A stretch of 64,000 nucleotides of DNA from Epichloe hybrida (GCA_019022495.1 JAFEKR010000015.1:372001-436000); one strand, 5' to 3'. Shown: positions 1 through 13,270, counted from the first letter of the stretch. Translations and numbers: made by a program. Notes: a model not told the origin generated them from the sequence alone.

Positions 1-447
1 AGGCTTCTAAAGATAGCTCTGTAGTAATAAAGGTAGTATTACCCTCTAGCTTGCTTTCCTTTACTTCCTTTTTGTTATACTCTTTAAGCTATGTGTTATA
101 GGCCTTTTTAATATTATTAGATTATTAATTTATTACTTCTTTTGCCTTTTTTAATTAATCTTCCTTAATAGTCTAATTCTTAGGTAGGTAAAGCGTTTAA
201 TAGTTCTTCTAAGAGTCCTTTAACTTCTTAGCCTTATACTTATTATAATAAATATAAAGTAGCTTTTTATCTCTCTTATTAAGATCTTCTTTAGTCTAAC
301 TATTAAGAGTTAGCTTTACTCTAAAAGATTCTCCGGATTTACTTTAAGACCTTCCCTAGGCTTTAATTAGATACCTAATTCTTATAATTATAGAGTAGAA
401 ATTAAGGGTTTTACCCTTAATCTTAGTAGTAAAGATTAGTAAATTAA
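1..447 (-). mobile_element. Outer RIP-degraded repeat, left part
   Basis: This AT-rich sequence is broken from its other half by the copia element that starts at 448. Read on the minus strand it continues from 21,670, because the duplicated target ATTAA sits at 443-447 and 21,670-21,674. Minus-strand translation gives lysine-rich stretches interrupted by TAG/TAA stops at former Gln/Trp codons, as RIP produces. I do not recognise a transposase, reverse transcriptase or integrase in it. It is either a degraded transposon coding region or a RIP-mutated repeated gene; its left end lies outside the window. Confidence 0.5.
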
Positions 448-756
448 TGTTAGAACAAAGGTGATATCAATCGCGCGTCGCAGCCGCAATTACCCGGCAA
501 AAGCTTAGGCCGCGCGCGAACCCCACACGTGACCTACAACCTAGTACGTTAATTAGCTAGGAAATGTAGGGACACAAACGCGTAACCCCTTTTCCCTTTA
601 TATATTATAACTTCTAGCTTTTTACCTCTCTTTTTAAATAACTTAATTAATTATAATAACAGACAACGTAGCCTAGAATAGATAATTAATAATAATACTA
701 TTCTTTAGGCTTATAACTATATTACACATTAAATTCAATACCTTATGAATCTAACA
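448..756 (+). repeat. Copia LTR, 5' copy of the outer copia element
   Basis: A 309-bp LTR that begins TGTTAGAACAAAGG and ends GAATCTAACA, with TG...CA ends inside the short inverted repeat TGTTAGA/TCTAACA. It matches the LTR at 21,361-21,669 in the same orientation and those at 3,820 and 10,108 in reverse. A CpG-rich patch with a CACGTG box (526-531) has escaped most RIP. Confidence 0.9.
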
Positions 757-2952
757 CTAATTAGTGGTTACCTTCACAGGTAACCACGTAGTCTTTAAAC
801 ACCGCAAATTAGTAAGGTTAATTAGAAAAGGCAGCTTATCTAATAATAACTTGCCTTATAAAATAGAAGAGCTACGTTTAATAATAAGTTATACTAATAG
901 AAAGGTATAATATAGCTCTCTTCTTACTTTAGTATTAATATCTATATTTATATAGACTCTAAAACAATAAAGAAAGGTTTAACGCTAGTAGCTAAGCTAT
1001 CCCCTTATCTTTCTTTATTATACATTCTATCACGTATTTAAAGTTAATCACCTTGCCTCGCAATCCTTTACATCTAAAACACGTTACATTATTATAGTTA
1101 TATTTTTTTCTTATATCACAAGATCTACCTCCCTTAATTAATTATAATATTAAATACACCTAGACCATCTAGGACCTCTAGTTAATTTAGAGTTTCTAGC
1201 AAGACTAATAGCTATAATAATACTATAAAAGGCATTAAAACAAAAGATAGTAATAAATACCTTAACAAAGGAAAAACCCCTGCCTACACTAACCTATACC
1301 CTTACATCTCTATAAGGCTTTAATAACACATCACAAAAGAACTACTCTAACAAATAGAAAGTTCTAAATATAAAGAGATAATAATACCTAAGGAAATTAG
1401 TCTTTATATCCTTATAAAGACTAAATAATATAAGGAGTAAGGATTATTTAGAAAAACACTATTCTCTAAATTTAGCAATAAATTTTATAAATAGTTAAGG
1501 GATAAGTTTATAAAAGGGAGAGACCTTTTATAAAATAGACTTTAAGACTATCTTCTTTATAATAAAGTGTATATAACTATTAGAAGAGGTATAAAGATAG
1601 TAAATAACCTTAAAGAAGTAGTAAACTAAGAAGAATTTAGATTTTAAACTCTTAAAGAAATTAAAGAGACTAGGAAAAAGTACATAGGCTTCTAAAAAAA
1701 CCTATAAAATAAAGAGTTCTTCTATAATCTACTAGATAATAGTAATATTAGAACTAGATAACTTACCCTATTACCTTATTTATTAGTATAATTACTATTA
1801 AAAGGATTAATAAGCTAGACTCCCCTAAGAAGACTAAGTTAATCCCCTCTAGGAAGGCCTAGCTAATCTCCCCTAGGAAGGTTAATTAACCTAGAGTTAA
1901 GACTACTTAAGGATACTATTTATAAGTATTTATAAGTAACTCCCTTACCTATACCTTTACTAAAGGTAAGTTAGTAGTATTACCCTAGTAACACTACTAA
2001 TAATACCCCTAAGTAAGAGAGTTACTAATAGAGGTAACTTATACTATCTAGGGCTAGTAGTGCCCTTATTAGCATAGCTTAAAGAGCTATAATTCCTCCT
2101 TCCTAATATAAGGAAGAGAAGGATTAGAGAGAATAATAAGCCCTAAGGGTACTACCTATAAAGCTACCCTCTTACTTTCTAAAGACTTTACTACCCCTTC
2201 TATAAATATAAAGGGAAATACCTAGAGGACCCCTATAGACCTAGAGACCTTTACTAAAGTAAATTATTAACCTATCTAAGGTATACCCTAAAGAATAACT
2301 CTATAGCGCTAATAACTATAATATCCTTAAATTAAAGCTTTAAATATTCTATAGGAAGTGTAAGTTACTTAATATCTAGCTTAAATAAGCTAGTTATGCT
2401 TTTAAGGTTATACTTAAAGGTAAAGCACTATAATACTATATAGACTACCTCTCTAAACCTAGATAACTATAAGATCTCCTTATGCTTATTAGCTATATAA
2501 GAGAATAATTTAAAACTAAGGATATATAGTAAAGATATTTACTAGAGTAAAATAATACTTCCTTATAAGAAATAGCAAATAATAACCTAAGTAAGTTAAT
2601 AATTAAATACTTTAATAAACTTATAAAAAGACTAGCTATCTTATAATAAGTAGTGCTTAAAGTAAGCTAAACTAAAAAAGTACTTTAAAATTAACTTATT
2701 AGAGCTTATTATAGTATTCTAGAGTGTAAAGGAGTAATTATAAATCCGCTAGATAGACTATAAGAGTTCTATAAATAGATTAGAATAACCCTTTATCTTA
2801 TTAAGGAAGAAAAGAAAAACTATTAATAGTTCCTAACTAAAGCTATAACCCTAGAGTAATTCTAGACTAACTAAAGATATAATAGGACTAGAAAAGAGAC
2901 CTAATACCCCTTAAAACCATAAGAAAGAGGAGGTACTTCTTATATAAAGAAG

Positions 2953-3819
2953 TGCTATATATATAGTAAGGAAGGATACTAGTTATCTAAGCACCCTAAA
3001 GAGAACTATAAGAAGGCGTTTTAACGCTTTAAGAACCACTACCTTATAGATCTAGCTAATAACTTATATTATTTATTCCTTACTTAGTATAAGGGAGAAC
3101 ACAAGTCTTAAACCCCTATTAATAATAAAATCACTTAATATATAAAGAGCATTAGATTTAATAATAGCCTTAATAATACAAATAGGCTAGTACCTATAAG
3201 CTTCTTTACTTATAGAACCTAGATTAATAGTGAAAGAATAGTTTAATTCCTAATAAGGTAAGTAGCTTATTATAGTCTAAGCAAAGAAGACCCCTTTTAG
3301 CAAGAACTTATAAATAAAGCCCTAGTAATATTTATATTAGAAGATTACTATTCCTATATGATATTATAAGGGATTATGCCTAATACAGGAGCCGCAAAGT
3401 TCTCTATAGTAGGGCACCCTTAATTCCTTACTTTATAATAATAAATGCCTATATTATAGCTTAATAAATTAATAGAGAAAAAGGCATTAGTTAGATTTAG
3501 CGTAGGAGACCTAATTATTACGCTTAGATTAGCTAATATGCCTACTTCCTTTAGAAACATTCTCTTTTAGGTTATCCTTATAAACACTCTATTTCTCTTA
3601 TCCCTTAATAATATAAACTATCTAAAGATTAACTTTAATATCTCTAAGAACACACTATAATAAGGGAACATTAAAGTCCCTATTATACGTAAATAGGGGC
3701 ATGCCTAGATACTTCTCACATAGAAAGAAGAAGCAGTTGCTTAGAGCTACCTTATAGAAGGCAAGCTATAGCAATTATATTACTGCTTTAGGCATCTATT
3801 AATCTAACATTTACATAAG
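2953..3819 (+). pseudogene. Copia Gag zinc knuckle and protease, decayed
   Basis: From 2,953 the frame reads like a copia zinc knuckle of the form Cys-x2-Cys-x-x-x-Gly-Cys-Trp...His: the first Cys is kept, the second reads Tyr and the Trp codon is now TAG. At about 3,370 the protease motif G-I-M-P-D-T-G-A-A-K is visible, with the catalytic Asp codon replaced by AAT (Asn) at 3,382-3,384. Both changes are the G-to-A type expected from RIP of the opposite strand. The frame is cut at 3,819 by the inverted second copia copy and resumes at 10,420. Confidence 0.75.
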
Positions 3820-4126
3820 TGTTGGATTCACAGGGTATTGAATTCAATGTAATACAGTCGTGAGCCCGAAGAATAGTATTGTCATCGATTATCTATTCTA
3901 GGCTGCGTTATCTGTTATTATAATTAATTTAGTTATAGGAAAAGAGAGGTAAAAAGCTAGAAGTTACAATATATAAAGGGAAAAGGGGTTACGCGTTTAT
4001 ATCCCCACATTTCCTAGCTAATTAACATACTAGGTTATAGGTCACGTGTGGGGTCCGCGCGTAGCCTAAGCTTCTGCTAGGTAATTACAGCTATGACACG
4101 CGATTAATATCACCTTTATTCTAACA
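3820..4126 (-). repeat. Copia LTR, left copy of the nested copia
   Basis: A 307-bp LTR that starts TGTTGGATTCACAGGG on the plus strand and ends CTTTATTCTAACA. It pairs with 10,108-10,414 in the same orientation. Both are the reverse complement of the LTRs at 448 and 21,361. Confidence 0.9.
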
Positions 4127-7100
4127 CTAGAACTTCTCTCTTTTAATATAATTGTTAACACGTAATATTAATTATAGAAATAAAAAAGAAAGATAGATTA
4201 AGAATGTAATTAATAGGGGATATAAGGAAAAGAACTTATAGCCTATCTAGGCATATAGTTGCTAATAAAAGGGAAATAATAATCTCGCTTAGCCTATAAG
4301 CCTATATAAGAATAAGTGGGTCCTTCTGAATCCCTTCTTTTCCTTAAAATAATATATATACTATACCTTAGCGCGTATATAATATCTTCCTCCTCCTTAG
4401 TAATACCTTTATCCTCTTACACACCACTATTAATTTCTATAGTCTACTAGGAGAGCCTAGTAGGCTAGCGTAGTTATGGCCACTAGGGATATTAACTACA
4501 AGGGCGTAAATCCCTTATATATCACTATCTTATCCCTATAGCTATTCTCCTAGAGAATTACCTTTTTCTCTTACTATATATATATTACATGTAATTAACC
4601 TATCCCTCTATCTAGATAGTTATCTAGTTAGTTAAGATAAAGCTCTTAAGGGCCTTATTAGGTAATGCCTTTATAAAGGCATTAGCTAGGTTATTCTCTT
4701 TATTAATCTATTAGATCTTATAGAGTTCTTAGCGTTTATATAACTATTAAAGGGCTATAATATTAATTATTAAGCGTTTCTCCTTTATTATACTAAGCTT
4801 AATAAGGCACTTATATAAGGAGTATAAATCCGTATATATAATAACTAGGATCTTTAGGAGCTTTAGTTAGTTAGTAACTAAGTTTAGGGTAGTTATAATT
4901 ACATAAGCTATATTAACACTAGCTACTATACTATAGACTTCTAAGGTAAGCACGCTTTACATAACTCTCTTGCTCTTTATTAAGCTAAAGTATATAATAT
5001 TACCTTTAATTATAAACTTACTATTAGTATAGTTTTTATTCGCTAGGATAAGTACATATCCTAGTTATAAGGATAGGTCCTAGTTATTAGCAAAGGATTT
5101 ATCTATAAAGGTAAAGAGCTTTACCTTCTTAAGGTTAATTAGGATAAACATTAGACCTCTCTCTAGGTAATCTATCTACCACTTTAGGTAGTAATTAAGG
5201 GCTTTCACGTTCTCTAGGGTTAGCTCCTAGTGTTATATAGTAATAGATAGGTTAAAGCAAGCCTCTAGTTAGTAGATTAAGGCAATATAAGCTCCTTAAG
5301 CCCTTTACTTAACGTATTTACGCTTTAAGTTAGTTATTAGAACTAATTCTAACTTATTACTTTACCCTTTCTACTAGATCTTAATAGTATTATTCTCTAG
5401 TAAGATAATACTACTATTAAATATAAGAGGGTAGTCCTAAGTTAGGAATTACTTTAGCTTTACATTAAAGCTTACTATAGTAAGCTAGGTCTCTTCCTTC
5501 TTAGAGAACTTCTTATCTAAGAGGCTAATTATATTATTAGTTTATATTCTAATATAAGTAAAGTTAGGGCTTTCCTTTATAGTTATAAGTAGGTAGGGAT
5601 TATATATAGAGGTTTCTATCTAGAGGTTCTCTTTATAATGCTTGTAATATACAACCCACTAGTGTGTTCCTACCTTTATAAGCCTATAAAGGGGTTTTAT
5701 AACCCTTAAGATTATACTAGGCAAGTAGAGATACTATATCTAAATTAGTAAGCGCGCTAGGATTAGCTACTCTAGTAATATACAGGCCTATATATAAGCC
5801 TAATAGATATCCCTTAGCTAGATAAGGAATTTCCTTAATCTTATAGATAGGGCTATTACAAGGATAAGACATTAGCTTACGCGTTAAATTATTAGGGCCT
5901 ATGTAAGAATAGCCTATTTCCCTTTATCCTTACACCCTTAGATTATAAGGTATAACTTTTTATAGGGTTTTATTATCTTACCCTTAATCTTATTAATAAT
6001 CTAGGAATTAAAGATTTAAATTTTACTATATTCTTCCTTATTAAATATAATGAATTTAAATATACCTTACTTAATTAAAGCATTAATTTCCGCTTTTATT
6101 AATAGCTTAAAAGGTTTACTAGGGGTCTTAATAATTCCTTCCTTACGTAGCTTAATTATAAGAGCTAGGTTACTATATTCTTTTGCTAATAGGAAGGTAT
6201 TAGTATCTTAAGGTATTATAGGAGGGTTTTTCTATAGCCTTCTATATCCTTACTTTAGTAGTATTAGCGGTACTATATTCTTATTACAAGCCTCTTACCC
6301 TTTTTCTTCTTTCTCTTTACTAGGCTTTACTATTTTCTTTATACTAGGATTATTATAGTAAGGCTTAATAAATATTAACTTAAAGGTCTTTAGGCCTCTA
6401 GGTATATTAAGTATATAGCTTTCTCTAGTAATTACTAGTAGCTTATATAGACTTACTTATCCCTTACTTTCTTACTAGACCTTAACCTTTAATCTAAGTA
6501 GTAGGCTAAGGGTCTTTAAGGTATCTAGGCTATTGTGTTTAGTAAGGGCCTTATTAACCTTCTAGATAGTATAGAGTCTCTTAATCTCTTTAGTAGCCTT
6601 TTATACTATAATTACACGCTATATAATATTAGGTAATAGCAGGGACTTATTTATTATACATAGGTAGGCTCTAAAGATAAGGAGGGTTAGGATAAGACTA
6701 TTAGGGCCTGTGGTGTTATTTAGGGCCTTAATTACTATTTAAAGGGTAATAGGTTCCGGTGTTATAGGGCATTTGCGTCTAATTATATTATAGGCTCTTT
6801 AGAGTGGCTTATAATACCTTTTAACCTTCCTTATACTATAGTGTGCCTTAATAAGGACTTCCTTAATTAAAATTAACATTAAAGCTATAAATTATCTAAA
6901 TTTATTACTATAGAAATTTATTCTAGCGTCTATAATAATAAAGTCTAGGGGGCCTAGGTAAGCATTAATCTAGCATATTTAGAGAGCTTCCTAGGTTATT
7001 TTCGTAGAGATATTATTAAGGAATTTCGCTATATTAAACGCTGTGGCTATATCTATAGCGTGGAGTGTAGGGTGGTTACTATCTAGGTAAAAGATATTTA

Positions 7101-10100
7101 CTATTACTTTGTAATTAAAGCTATACTTATCCTTAAGGGTAAACTTAAAGTAATTAAGGCTATTTACATATATTTAGCATTAGTAGCAAATTCTTATTAG
7201 CTCCCTAATAGCTTTAATATTAATATTATGCCCTAATTTACAGAGAACCTTATGTAAACGTTAGATTAATAGATGCCTAAAGCGGCGATGTAATTACTAT
7301 AGCTTACCTTCTATAAGGTAGCTCTAAGTAACTACTTCTTCTTTCTATGTAAGAAGCATCTAGGCGTGGCCTTATTTATGTATAATAGGGACTTTAATGT
7401 TTCCTTATTATAGCGTATTCTTAGAGATATTAAAGTTAATCTTTAGATAGTCTATATTATTAAGGGATAAGAGAAATAGAGTGTTTGTAGGGATAACCTA
7501 AAAGAGAATATTTCTAAAGGGGGTAGGCATATTAGCTACTCTAAGTATAATAATTAGGTCTCCTATGCTAAATCTAACTAATACCTTCTTCTCTATTAAT
7601 TTATTAAGCTATAATATAGGTATCTAATGTTATAAAGCAAGGAATTAAGGGTGCCTTACTATAGAGAACTTTACGGCTCCTATATTAGGCATAATCCCTT
7701 AGAATGTCGCATAGGAATAGCGATCTTCTAATATAAACATTACTAGGGCTTTATTTATAAGTTCTTACTAAAAGGGGTTTTCTTTGCTTAGGCTATAGTA
7801 AGCTACTTACCTTATTAGGAATTAGACTATTCTTTCACTATTAATCTAGGTTCTATAAGTAAAGAAGCTTATAGGTACTAGCCTATTTATATTATTAGGG
7901 CTATTATTAAATCTAATGCTCTTTATATACTAAGTGATTTTATTATTAATAGGGGGTTAGGACTTATATTCTCCCTTATACTAAGTGAGGAATAAATAAT
8001 ATAAGTTATTAGTTAAATCTATAAGGTAGTGGTTCTTAAAGCGTTAAAATGCCTTCTTATAGTCCTCTTTAGGGTACTTAGATAACTAGTATCCTTCCTT
8101 ACTATATATATAGCACTTCTTTATGTAAGGAGTACCTTCTCTTCCTTATGGTTTTAAGGGGTATTAGGTCTCTTTTCTATTCCTATTATATCTTTAGTTA
8201 GTTTAGAATTACTCTAGGGTTATAGCTTTAGTTAGGAATTATTAATAGTTTTTCTTCTCTTCCTTAATAAGATAAAGGGTTATTCTAATTTATTTATAAA
8301 ACTCTTATAGTCTATCTAGCGGATCTATAATTACTCCTTTACACTCTAGAATACTATAATAGGCTCTAATAAGTTAATTCTAGAGTGCCCTTTTAGTTTA
8401 GCTTACTTTAGGCACTACTTATTATAAGATAGCTAGTCTTTCTATAAGTTTATTAAAGTATTTAATTATTAACTTAGTTAGGTTATTATTTGCTATTTCT
8501 TATAAGGAAGTATTATTTTACTCTAGTAAATATCTTTACTATATATCCTTAGTTTTAAATTATTCTCTTATATAGCTAATAAGCGTAGGGAGATCTTATA
8601 GTTATTTAGGTTTAGAGAGGTAGTCTATATAGTATTATAGTACTTTACCTTTAAGTATAACCTTAAAAGCATAACTAGCTTATTTAGGCTAGATGTTAAG
8701 TAACTTATACTTTTTACAGAATATTTAAAGCTTTAATTTAAGGATATTATAGTTATTAGCACTATAGAGTTATTCTTTAGGGTATACCTTAGATAGGTTA
8801 ATAATCTACTTTAGCAAAGGTCTCTAGGTCTATAGGGGTCCTCTAGGTATTTCCCTTTATATTTATAGAAGGGATAGTAAGGTTTTTAGGAAGTAAGAGG
8901 GTAGCTTTATAAGTAGCACCCTTAGGGCTTATTACTCCCTCTAATCCTCCTCTTCCTTATATTAGAAAGGAGGAATTATAGCTCTTTAAGCTATACTAAT
9001 AGGGGCACTACTAGCCCTAGATAGTATAGGTTACCTCTATTAGTAACTCTCCTACTTAGGGGCATTATTAGTAGTGTTACTAGGGTAATACTACTAACTT
9101 ACCTCTAGTAAAGGTATAGGCAGGGGAGTTACCTATAGATCCTTATAAATAGTATCCTTAGGCAGTCTTAACTCTAGGTTAATTAACCTTCCTAGGGGAG
9201 ATTAGCTAGGCCTTCCTAGAGGGGATTAACTTAGTCTTCCTAAGGGAGTCTAGCTTATTAATCCTTTTAATAGTAATTATACTAATAAACAAGGTAATAG
9301 GGTAGGTTACCTAGTTCTAATATTACTATTATTTAGTAAATCACAGAAAAACTCTTTATTCTATAAGTTCTTTTAGAAGCCTATGTACTTCTTCCTAGCC
9401 TCTTTAATTTCTTTAAGAGTCTAAAATTAGAATTTTTCTTAGTTTACTACTTCTTTAAGGTTATTTGCTATCTTAGTGCCTCTTCTAATAGTTATATATA
9501 CTCTATTATAAAGAAAATAGTCTTAAAGTCTATTCTATAAAAGGTCTCTCCCTTCCGCGAACTTATCCCTTAACTATTTGTAAAAGTTATTACTAAATTC
9601 GGAGAATAGTATTCTTCTAAATAACCCTCGCTCCTTGTATTATTCGGTCTTTATAAGGATGTAGAGACTGATTTCCTTAGGTGTTGTTATCTCTTCATGT
9701 TCAGAACTTCCTATTCGTTGGAGTAGTTCTTCTGTAATGTGAGAAGATAAGGGGTACAACTGTGATTCTGTAATGTGTTTCGTGTTTCGGATGTGAAGGA
9801 TCGCAAGGCGAGGCAGTTAACTTTAAATGCGTGATAGAACGTATAACAAAGAAAGACAAGGGGATAGCTTAGCTACTAGCGTTAAACCTTTCTTTATTAT
9901 TTCGGAGTCTATATAGATATAGATATTAATACTAAAGTAAGAAGAGAGCTATATTATACCTTTCTATTAGCATAACTTATTATTAAACATAGCCCTCCTA
10001 TTTTATAGGGCAAGTTATTATTAGATAAGTTACCTCTTCTAGTTAACCTTACTAATCTACGGTGTTCAAAGACTACGTGGTTATCTATGAAGGTAACTAC

Positions 10101-10107
10101 TAATTAG

Positions 10108-10414
10108 TGTTAGATTCATAGGGTATTAAATTTAATGTAATATAGTTGTAAGCCTAAAGAATAGTATTATCATTAATTATCTATTCTAGGCTGCGTTATC
10201 TATTATTATAATTAATTTAGTTATAGGAAAAGAGAGGTAAAAAGCTAGAAGTTATAATATATAAAGGGAAAAGGGGTTACGCGTTTATATCCTTATATTT
10301 CCTAGCTAATTAACATGCTAGGTTATGGGTCACGTGTGGGGTCCGCGCGCGGCCTGAGCTTCTGCCAGGTAATTGCGGCTACGACGCGCGATTGATATCA
10401 CCTTTGTTCTAACA
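10108..10414 (-). repeat. Copia LTR, right copy of the nested copia
   Basis: A 307-bp LTR and mate of 3,820-4,126. Its last about 95 bp are the least RIP-affected LTR sequence in the window, with intact GGTCACGTGTGGGG and GCGCGCGG stretches. Its first 150 bp are more mutated than those of its mate. Immediately after it, ATAAG restarts the host copia integrase region. Confidence 0.9.
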
Positions 10415-10419
10415 ATAAG

Positions 10420-10881
10420 GTTCTCTGTAAATTAGGGCACAATATTAATATTAAAGCTATTAGGGAGCTAATAAGAATCTGCCACTAATGCTAAATGCAC
10501 GTAAATAGCCTAAATTGCTTTAAGTTTACCCTTAAGGATAAGTGTAGCTTTAATTATAAAGTAATAGTAAATATCTTTTACCTAGATAGCAACTGCCCTA
10601 TACTTTACGCTATAGATATAGCCACAGCGTTTAACGTAGTAAAATTCCTTAATAATATCTTTACAAAAACAACCTAGGAAGCCCTCTAAATATACTAGAT
10701 TAATGCTTACCTAGGCCCCCTAGACTTTATTATTATAGACGCTAGAACAAACTTCTATGGTAATAAATTTAAATAATTTATAGCTTTAATATTAATTTTA
10801 ATTAAGGAAGTCCTTATTAAGGTATACTATAGCATAGGGAAGGTTAAAAGGTATTATAGGCCGCTCTAAAGAGCCTATAAT
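10420..10881 (+). pseudogene. Copia integrase core fragment (outer copia)
   Basis: An open stretch at 10,495-10,677 reads as the integrase catalytic core: H-V-N-S-L-N, then V-I-V-N-I-F-Y-L-D where the first catalytic Asp is expected. After a TAG stop at a former Trp codon the frame continues with D-F-I-I-I-D-A (second Asp), then K-E-V-L-I-K-V...S-I-G-K-V-K-R-Y-Y-R-P-L. This is the D,D-35-E arrangement of copia integrases, in which the last motif is usually H-x-x-x-G-K-V-E-R-Y-H. The fragment is bounded by the two nested insertions (before 10,420 and after 10,881). Confidence 0.8.
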
Positions 10882-11148
10882 TGTTACGACTGTGTTCGGG
10901 GAGATATAAACGGAGTGAAGGCTAAGGTTCTTGGTCATAGCTAGAGAGCTACTACTTAAGGGTAGGTACATAAAGGTCTTAAACTCTAACCTCTTATATC
11001 TCTTGTGGGCGGTCCTTGTCTAAATACCTTACTATATATATATAGCTATCTTATAGCTACTTAGTTATCTGCGGAACCTAAGGCTTATCTAAGGGCTCTA
11101 ATATATAACTATCCTATCTATAGCCCCTTAGCCTCTATACTCCTAATA
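10882..11148 (-). repeat. Gypsy LTR, left (3' in element sense)
   Basis: A 267-bp LTR starting TGTTACGACTGTGTTCGG and ending CTCCTAATA, where the original CTCCTAACA has one transition. It aligns end to end with 18,428-18,694. Confidence 0.88.
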
Positions 11149-13069
11149 TACTACCCCCCTAATATATAATTATCCTTAATTAAAAAGAGCTGCTTAGCTA
11201 GTATGTGTATACTACGTATAACCTATAGTAATGCCTATATTACTAGCTATACTATTAGTGTATAGCATTACGTCTGCTTTAAATAATAAGACAGACGTTA
11301 TGGGGTCCTAGGTGATCCTTCTTATGACCTTTAGATTATAAATAGCTGCACACTTACTACTTTATTACCTCTAATATATATACCTCTATCTAGTAAGTTA
11401 CTAGTACTAAGTGGATAGGCTACCTATATTAAATTTTATAATTAGGTTAAATAGATAGGGTAACGCGTGCTATTTAAAATAAATAACTTCTTATCTAATG
11501 TTAGGGATATTATATTAATCTTACTAGGAGTTTGTAGCTAGCGTGCGTATTTACTAGTAGTAGCTATAACTATAAATATTATAATTCCTAGATTAGCTAT
11601 ATATAGTATATAGATTACTTAGGGGTCTAGGGCTAATATAAAAAAGGCCTGCTTTCCCTTACTTTCACATACTTTTCTTCCCTTTATATTCTCCCTTAGT
11701 ATTATAAGTTACCCCTACTTATAAGCTAGTAGCTTTATAGCTTCTCTTATGGCAATTACTAATATCCTATAGCATCACTTTATTATCTACATCTGCCCTT
11801 ATTTAAAATACCTAAATCCTCTTAAACACTAAAGGTTAGTTACTTATCTTTTACTTATAAGTTTCTTATAGTGTATTACTACTAACTTACCAGTAGTTAA
11901 TAATATCTTTAATATAAGCTACTACTTTACTACTATTACCTCCCTCTAGTAAGAAAAATTCCTTAATATCTCCTTTAAAGTCTCCTAGTAAGAAGCATAT
12001 AGCTTTAAAAATCTTAATATAAGTATAATATCTCTGCCCCCTAGTGCCTACCTTACTAACTTATAGCTAGTAGTACTAGTAAAATAAAGATTCCTTATAT
12101 TTACTATATATAGTAAGTTATAATATAGGCTATTACACCTAAAGATAGTAATAGCACGGAGCTATAATATATTATTAAGAGTAAATCTATCCTAACCTAA
12201 TATACTAATTCTCTAAGTATAACTTTACTACTATCTTACTATATATTACTTCTAACTTATATAAATAACTTAATAAAGTATGCCTATTATACACGTAATA
12301 ATAAGGATTACGCTAGGGTTTATCCTCCTTTCCTTACTACTAATATATATACTAATATACTACTAGTATTTTACTTAGTTTACCTAGTTATACTATACGC
12401 TCTTTAAGTATATTAATACTTATAGTAATCCTAAAGATAATCTATACTTTCTTAATAATATACATATCTCTTATTTCTATAACTTAGTTACTACTAATAT
12501 ACTACTAGTATCTAATACGCATAAAACGTAAACTTTATAATACGCTCCTAACCACTAAAAATGCTAATAAGCATAGTTAGGTAAGGTAAGCGTAACTTAT
12601 AGTGAAAGTTATATGCAAGGCTAACGCTAATAAATAAGTTACTATATTACTACTTAATAATACTATTAATCTAAAAGTCTAGATTAATATTTCTAATAGC
12701 TTGCGTTTTATTACATAGAACCTTCTATCTATATGTATTTCTATGCTCTAGTTTATAGCTTTACTAACTTACTAGTAGCTTACTACTAATATATCCGCGC
12801 TTCCTACTTATATTAGGCTACTAGACCTCCCTAGCGAGCTTTATATATATATATATAGGGAGGGGGATTTCTCTAATAATAAGGATAAATCCTCCGCCCC
12901 TATTAGCACAGGTAAGAATACTAGGGGCTAGGTAAGTAATATGTTAATAGAATGATTAGTGTGAAGTAGTTATAAGTTAGGTTTCTAAGAATTTATCTAG
13001 ATTTTTTTTTTATATATTACTACTACTATCTAAACTCTACTAAATATAACTCTATATCCATGAACTAGC

Positions 13070-13270
13070 TACTTAGTTACTGCTTATAATCCTTAATAAT
13101 ATTTATCATAATAAAATCTCTTTTCTTTACCTAAGAGTTCTCTAAAGCATTATAGCCCTTCTATTTAACTAGGTATTTCCAATATCTCCTATTATAATAA
13201 TATAATATAATTCTTTTAACTTTAAACTCCTGCTTATTATCTATAACATTCTCTTATAGTAAGAACGTAT
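13070..13270 (-). pseudogene. Chromodomain remnant of the gypsy Pol
   Basis: Minus-strand translation gives R-R-Y-W-K-Y-L-V-K, a stop at a former Trp, then K-G-Y-N-A-L-E-N-S and a second stop, matching the chromodomain core L-V-K-W-K-G-Y...E-N-S-W-E. In chromoviruses this domain follows integrase and targets integration to heterochromatin. That fits its present position inside an AT-rich block, although here it is inactivated. Confidence 0.7.

Larger units (their letters stand above)
3820..10414 (-). mobile_element. Ty1/copia retrotransposon, second copy, inverted and nested
   Basis: A 6,595-bp element with two 307-bp LTRs, lying in reverse inside the first copia element. The target ATAAG is duplicated at 3,815-3,819 and 10,415-10,419, and the host sequence joins exactly across it. 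Its interior is the reverse complement of the host copy: what follows the host LTR at 757 matches, inverted, the sequence just before 10,108. Its RT active site (AAT AAT on the minus strand, 5,533-5,538) has Asn in place of the two Asp. It is about 205 bp shorter internally than the first copy, mostly opposite host positions 1,090-1,320. A patch at 9,640-9,840 is almost free of RIP. Confidence 0.9.

Noticed and set aside
12841..12870. TA dinucleotide run inside the left gypsy
   Set aside because: Expected in RIP-saturated DNA; not evidence of a promoter or origin.
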